From contig NZ_CAUWHO010000076.1 in assembly GCF_963558545.1 (NCBI RefSeq), positions 1-5,675 on the forward strand: 5,675 bases of DNA, read 5' to 3'. Positions 4,669 through 5,675 of this stretch are shown one piece after another. The DNA comes from Tyzzerella sp963558545. GTDB taxonomy: Bacteria > Bacillota > Clostridia > Lachnospirales > CAG-274. The position numbers and the translations under genes are program-made. Positions within the stretch are counted from its first letter, which is position 1. Every line of letters starts with the position of its first letter. The notes beneath the pieces are model-generated. The model saw nothing but the letters and a program-made list of their open reading frames with translations. It made no database searches and was not told where the DNA came from.

Positions 4669-4701
4669 AAAAATACATTAAAATATATACTGTGTATTTT
4701 T
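4669..4701 (-). terminator. Terminator of the 51-aa toxin-like mRNA
   Basis: AAAAATACA (4669-4677) is inverted as TGTATTTTT (4693-4701), 9 bp around a 15-nt loop. On the minus strand a T-run follows (complement of 4667-4673). If used, the toxin-like mRNA would extend about 130 nt past its stop and cover the whole convergent RNA. The stem is AT-rich. On the plus strand it could weakly end the AbrB transcript. Confidence 0.5.
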
Positions 4702-4720
4702 CTGCATTTTGTAGTATAAT
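4692..4720 (+). promoter_or_regulatory. Promoter of the convergent antitoxin-like RNA
   Basis: A perfect TATAAT lies at 4715-4720. The -35 region at 17 bp (GTGTAT, 4692-4697) is weak. The start would be near 4727. It points into the 3' end of the 51-aa gene, with a matching terminator at 4835-4864. Confidence 0.5.
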
Positions 4721-4739
4721 AAAAACATAGAAATAAAAA

Positions 4740-4784
4740 AGAGAAATTATAATCTAGTGGAATAGAGTGTGATTTCTATATATA
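4740..4784. repeat. Leader repeat, left copy (inverted partner at 4991-5028)
   Basis: AGAGAAATTATAATCTA (4740-4756) and AGAGTGTGATTTCTATATATA (4764-4784) match, on the opposite strand, AGAGAAATTGTAATCTA (5028 to 5012) and AGAGTGGGGTTTCATATATAG (5011 to 4991). The first block has 16 of 17 bases identical. Seven bases separate the blocks only in this copy. The antisense RNA and the toxin-like mRNA thus begin with related leaders. Confidence 0.8.
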
Positions 4785-4794
4785 CAATATAATA

Positions 4795-4950
4795 TTAGTC
4801 AAATTTAACTTTTATGTTGAATTCAACTTGAAAGCCACCCTTATTGCCGTAAGAGTGGTTTTTTATTTTATCATAAACAAAGTTTACAGCCAAACCAATA
4901 ATAAATGGAATAACTATAACAGTTATGATTATCTTCTTCTTTTGTTCCAT
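4795..4950 (-). CDS. 51-aa membrane peptide, type I toxin candidate
   Basis: The peptide starts MEQKKK, continues with one transmembrane segment of about 19 residues (IIITVIVIPFIIGLAVNFV), and ends in a polar, partly alternating tail (YDKIKNHSYGNKGGFQVEF, then NIKVKFD). A short Lys cap, one membrane helix and a polar tail are the usual build of type I toxins that damage the membrane when overproduced. The start is sure: AAGGAGGTG lies ten bases before the ATG (4958-4967 on the minus strand). The 5' leader is long (about 80 nt) and can hide this ribosome binding site: UUCCU pairs with AGGAA next to it (4980-4984 with 4966-4970). Its 3' part is overlapped by a predicted antisense RNA. I recall no exact family name; toxicity is inferred. 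Confidence 0.75.
   Translation of the reverse strand: MEQKKKIIITVIVIPFIIGLAVNFVYDKIKNHSYGNKGGFQVEFNIKVKFD
4835..4864 (+). terminator. Terminator of the antitoxin-like RNA
   Basis: CCACCCTTA (4835-4843) pairs with TAAGAGTGG (4850-4858), with one C-A mismatch, around TTGCCG, followed by a T6 run (4859-4864). It lies within the coding part of the minus-strand peptide gene (the HSYGNKGG codons), which also explains that GC-richer patch. Confidence 0.75.
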
Positions 4951-4990
4951 ATAGTTTACACCTCCTTCCTACTTATCGCAGGAACAAAGG

Positions 4991-5028
4991 CTATATATGA
5001 AACCCCACTCTTAGATTACAATTTCTCT
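4991..5028. repeat. Leader repeat, right copy
   Basis: This is the minus-strand 5' leader of the toxin-like mRNA, related to the 5' part of the convergent RNA at 4740-4784. Because the toxin-like mRNA also contains the complement of 4740-4784 in its 3' UTR, its own two ends can pair over about 38 nt, with one G-A mismatch, two G-U pairs and two bulges. Confidence 0.8.
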
Positions 5029-5035
5029 AAAAAAC

Positions 5036-5046
5036 ATTATACCATA
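5036..5046 (-). promoter_or_regulatory. Extended -10 promoter of the 51-aa peptide gene
   Basis: On the minus strand TATGGTATAAT (5046 to 5036) is a perfect extended -10. No clear -35 is seen. The start would be near 5029, exactly where the leader repeat begins. Confidence 0.75.
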
Positions 5047-5089
5047 AAAGGAGTTCAAAAGCAGAGTTATAAATAATAAGAAAAATATA

Positions 5090-5150
5090 TATTAAAAAAT
5101 AAAAAAGTACTGTTTCATATATTTATAAAACAGTACTATTTTTATTTTTT
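5090..5150. terminator. Strong bidirectional terminator
   Basis: AGTACTGTTT (5106-5115) is perfectly inverted as AAACAGTACT (5128-5137), 10 bp around a 12-nt loop. An A-rich run precedes it and ATTTTTATTTTTT follows, so it works in both directions. It insulates the toxin-like module from the structured RNA and DUF3800-like gene on the right. Confidence 0.85.
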
Positions 5151-5185
5151 CAAAAATCTAGAAATTAGATTAAATAATAATTTTA

Positions 5186-5209
5186 AAAATAAAAAAGCCC
5201 TCATGGGCT
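5186..5209 (-). terminator. Terminator of the structured minus-strand RNA
   Basis: On the minus strand AGCCC-ATGA-GGGCT (5209 to 5196) forms a tight hairpin followed by TTTTTATTTTT. This is a classical short terminator. Confidence 0.8.
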
Positions 5210-5297
5210 AGTGTTATGGAACCATAATAACGGCTACCAAAATAGGCAGCTTATATACTTATAGATGATACATTAATATGGGTTTACCCTATAACTA
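5188..5297 (-). ncRNA. Predicted structured small RNA, about 110 nt
   Basis: The stretch has its own minus-strand promoter (5304-5331) and terminator (5186-5209) and no plausible ORF. Read on the minus strand it can fold into a series of hairpins. These are GGG-TAAA-CCC (5289 to 5280), GCTGCC/GGTAGC with a 6-nt loop (5250 to 5233), TTATG-GTTC-CATAA (5227 to 5214) and the terminator hairpin. It has more G and C than its surroundings. I do not recognise a known riboswitch or tRNA. It could be a regulatory RNA, an antitoxin-like RNA, or the structured 3' UTR of the DUF3800-like gene. Confidence 0.55.
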
Positions 5298-5303
5298 ATT
5301 TTA

Positions 5304-5331
5304 ATTATATCAAAAAAAAAATAAAAGTAAA
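5304..5331 (-). promoter_or_regulatory. Promoter of the structured RNA
   Basis: On the minus strand TTTACT (5331 to 5326) is followed, after 16 bp, by TATAAT (5309 to 5304). TGA directly before TATAAT gives an extended -10. A T-run fills most of the spacer. It begins just past the stop codon of the DUF3800-like gene. Confidence 0.55.
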
Positions 5332-5336
5332 TACTT

Positions 5337-5675
5337 TTAAGCACCTTTTTTTATTTTTTTAAATTTAAACTTTGGAAATTCTTCAATAACTTTTATTTTA
5401 TTTTTGATTATAGGCATATAAATATCTAAATTATATTCATAATGAGAATAAATAACATTAGCTATATAATCTACGGCTTGTATATTATATGCATCATGAG
5501 ATTTAGAATCTTTATATTCAACAATAATGTCAGAGTTTAGTCCAAGTTCATAATTTATATGTATATTTATATAATCTTCAAATGAATTTAATGATTTAAC
5601 TTTAATAGTTTTATTATCTAATATTAGATTAATTTTATTTTCTTTAAATTTTTCTTTATGTTGATCTAGTAATAT
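5337..5675 (-). CDS. C-terminal part of a DUF3800-like protein (cut by window edge)
   Basis: The frame is open from the right edge for 112 codons to TAA (5337-5339); the N-terminus lies outside the window. The piece contains LGLNSDIIVEYKDSKSHD, then AYNIQAVDYIANVIYSHYEYN, then YMPIIKNKI. This matches the C-terminal end of DUF3800 proteins, where a 'DSK....iQ.aDfiAgai...yE' motif closes the RNase H-like fold. The family is widespread on mobile elements and phages, and its function is not settled; nuclease or defence roles have been suggested. The end is Lys/Phe-rich (KFKFKKIKKGA). The structured RNA lies about 40 bases downstream on the same strand. The coding call is firm, the family call moderate. 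Confidence 0.65.
   Translation of the reverse strand: MLLDQHKEKFKENKINLILDNKTIKVKSLNSFEDYINIHINYELGLNSDIIVEYKDSKSHDAYNIQAVDYIANVIYSHYEYNLDIYMPIIKNKIKVIEEFPKFKFKKIKKGA

Larger units (their letters stand above)
4727..4865 (+). ncRNA. Predicted antisense RNA, type I antitoxin candidate
   Basis: A plus-strand transcript of about 140 nt is bounded by the TATAAT at 4715-4720 and the intrinsic terminator at 4835-4864. It would be complementary to the toxin-like mRNA from its 3' UTR into its last third of coding sequence (4795-4865). Convergent, 3'-overlapping antisense RNAs of this size are the known arrangement of type I toxin-antitoxin pairs in Clostridioides difficile and Bacillus (TxpA/RatA). 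It contains the 12-bp palindrome GTTGAATTCAAC (4816-4827), a short hairpin with a self-complementary loop. No plus-strand protein is supported here. Confidence 0.65.

Noticed and set aside
4828..5076. Plus-strand open frame of 82 codons across the 51-aa peptide region
   Set aside because: It runs antisense to the 51-aa peptide and its ribosome binding site, begins at a TTG without a Shine-Dalgarno, and contains the antisense RNA terminator near its start.
5188..5297. tRNA, known riboswitch or ToxI-type repeat RNA
   Set aside because: No cloverleaf or T-arm pattern, no riboswitch core that I recognise, and no tandem repeat units are present.
1..5675. Closed small circular plasmid, with the window ends joined
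   Set aside because: If the ends were joined, the DUF3800-like frame would run only about 11 codons further to an in-frame TAG, with no ATG, GTG or TTG start. The window is better read as a segment.

Overview
The window is a very AT-rich stretch with strong AGGAGG-type ribosome binding sites, frequent TTG and GTG starts, and tight sigma-A promoters. This points to a low-GC Firmicute, most likely a Clostridium or Clostridioides/Paeniclostridium-type host. The gene content is that of a plasmid backbone: a replication initiator, an actin-type partition locus, several small regulators, and very small membrane peptides facing antisense RNAs. No transposase, integrase, tRNA, rRNA, CRISPR array or resistance gene is visible. 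The right edge cuts a gene, so this is a segment of a larger replicon.

Region 1 (1-1270) is a replication module. GGGTAGTC iterons and 18-bp tandem repeats come first, then a promoter whose spacer is a near-perfect palindrome. A 52-aa ribbon-helix-helix protein follows and overlaps a 261-aa winged-helix Rep-like protein. The layout resembles copG-rep operons, although the initiator is not a rolling-circle Rep. A lipoprotein gene (1297-1824, minus strand) converges on it, with a shared terminator between.

Region 2 (1942-3472) is a type II partition locus. It has twelve TTAGGTATA-type boxes, many spaced exactly 11 bp, with the promoter inside the array. A TTG-started ParM-like actin and a small ParR-like adaptor with an acidic tail follow.

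Region 3 (3473-4112) holds a long inverted repeat, a 48-aa cysteine-rich protein, a terminator, and a coiled-coil plus HTH protein behind an operator-like set of inverted repeats.

Region 4 (4113-5150) is the most unusual part. It contains two compact modules that look like type I toxin-antitoxin systems. In the first, a 39-aa Lys-rich membrane peptide (plus strand) is overlapped by a predicted antisense RNA of about 130 nt, whose terminator lies inside the poly-Lys codons. In the second, a 51-aa membrane peptide (minus strand) is overlapped at its 3' end by a convergent RNA of about 140 nt. The leader of the second toxin mRNA is complementary over about 38 nt to its own 3' UTR, because the toxin and antisense RNAs begin with related leaders. 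A 25-aa hydrophobic ORF and a 59-aa AbrB/MazE-like protein lie between the modules.

Region 5 (5151-5675) holds a predicted structured minus-strand RNA of about 110 nt with its own promoter and terminator, and the 3' end of a gene resembling the DUF3800 family.

All calls come from reading the sequence by eye. No homology search, folding program or expression data was used.
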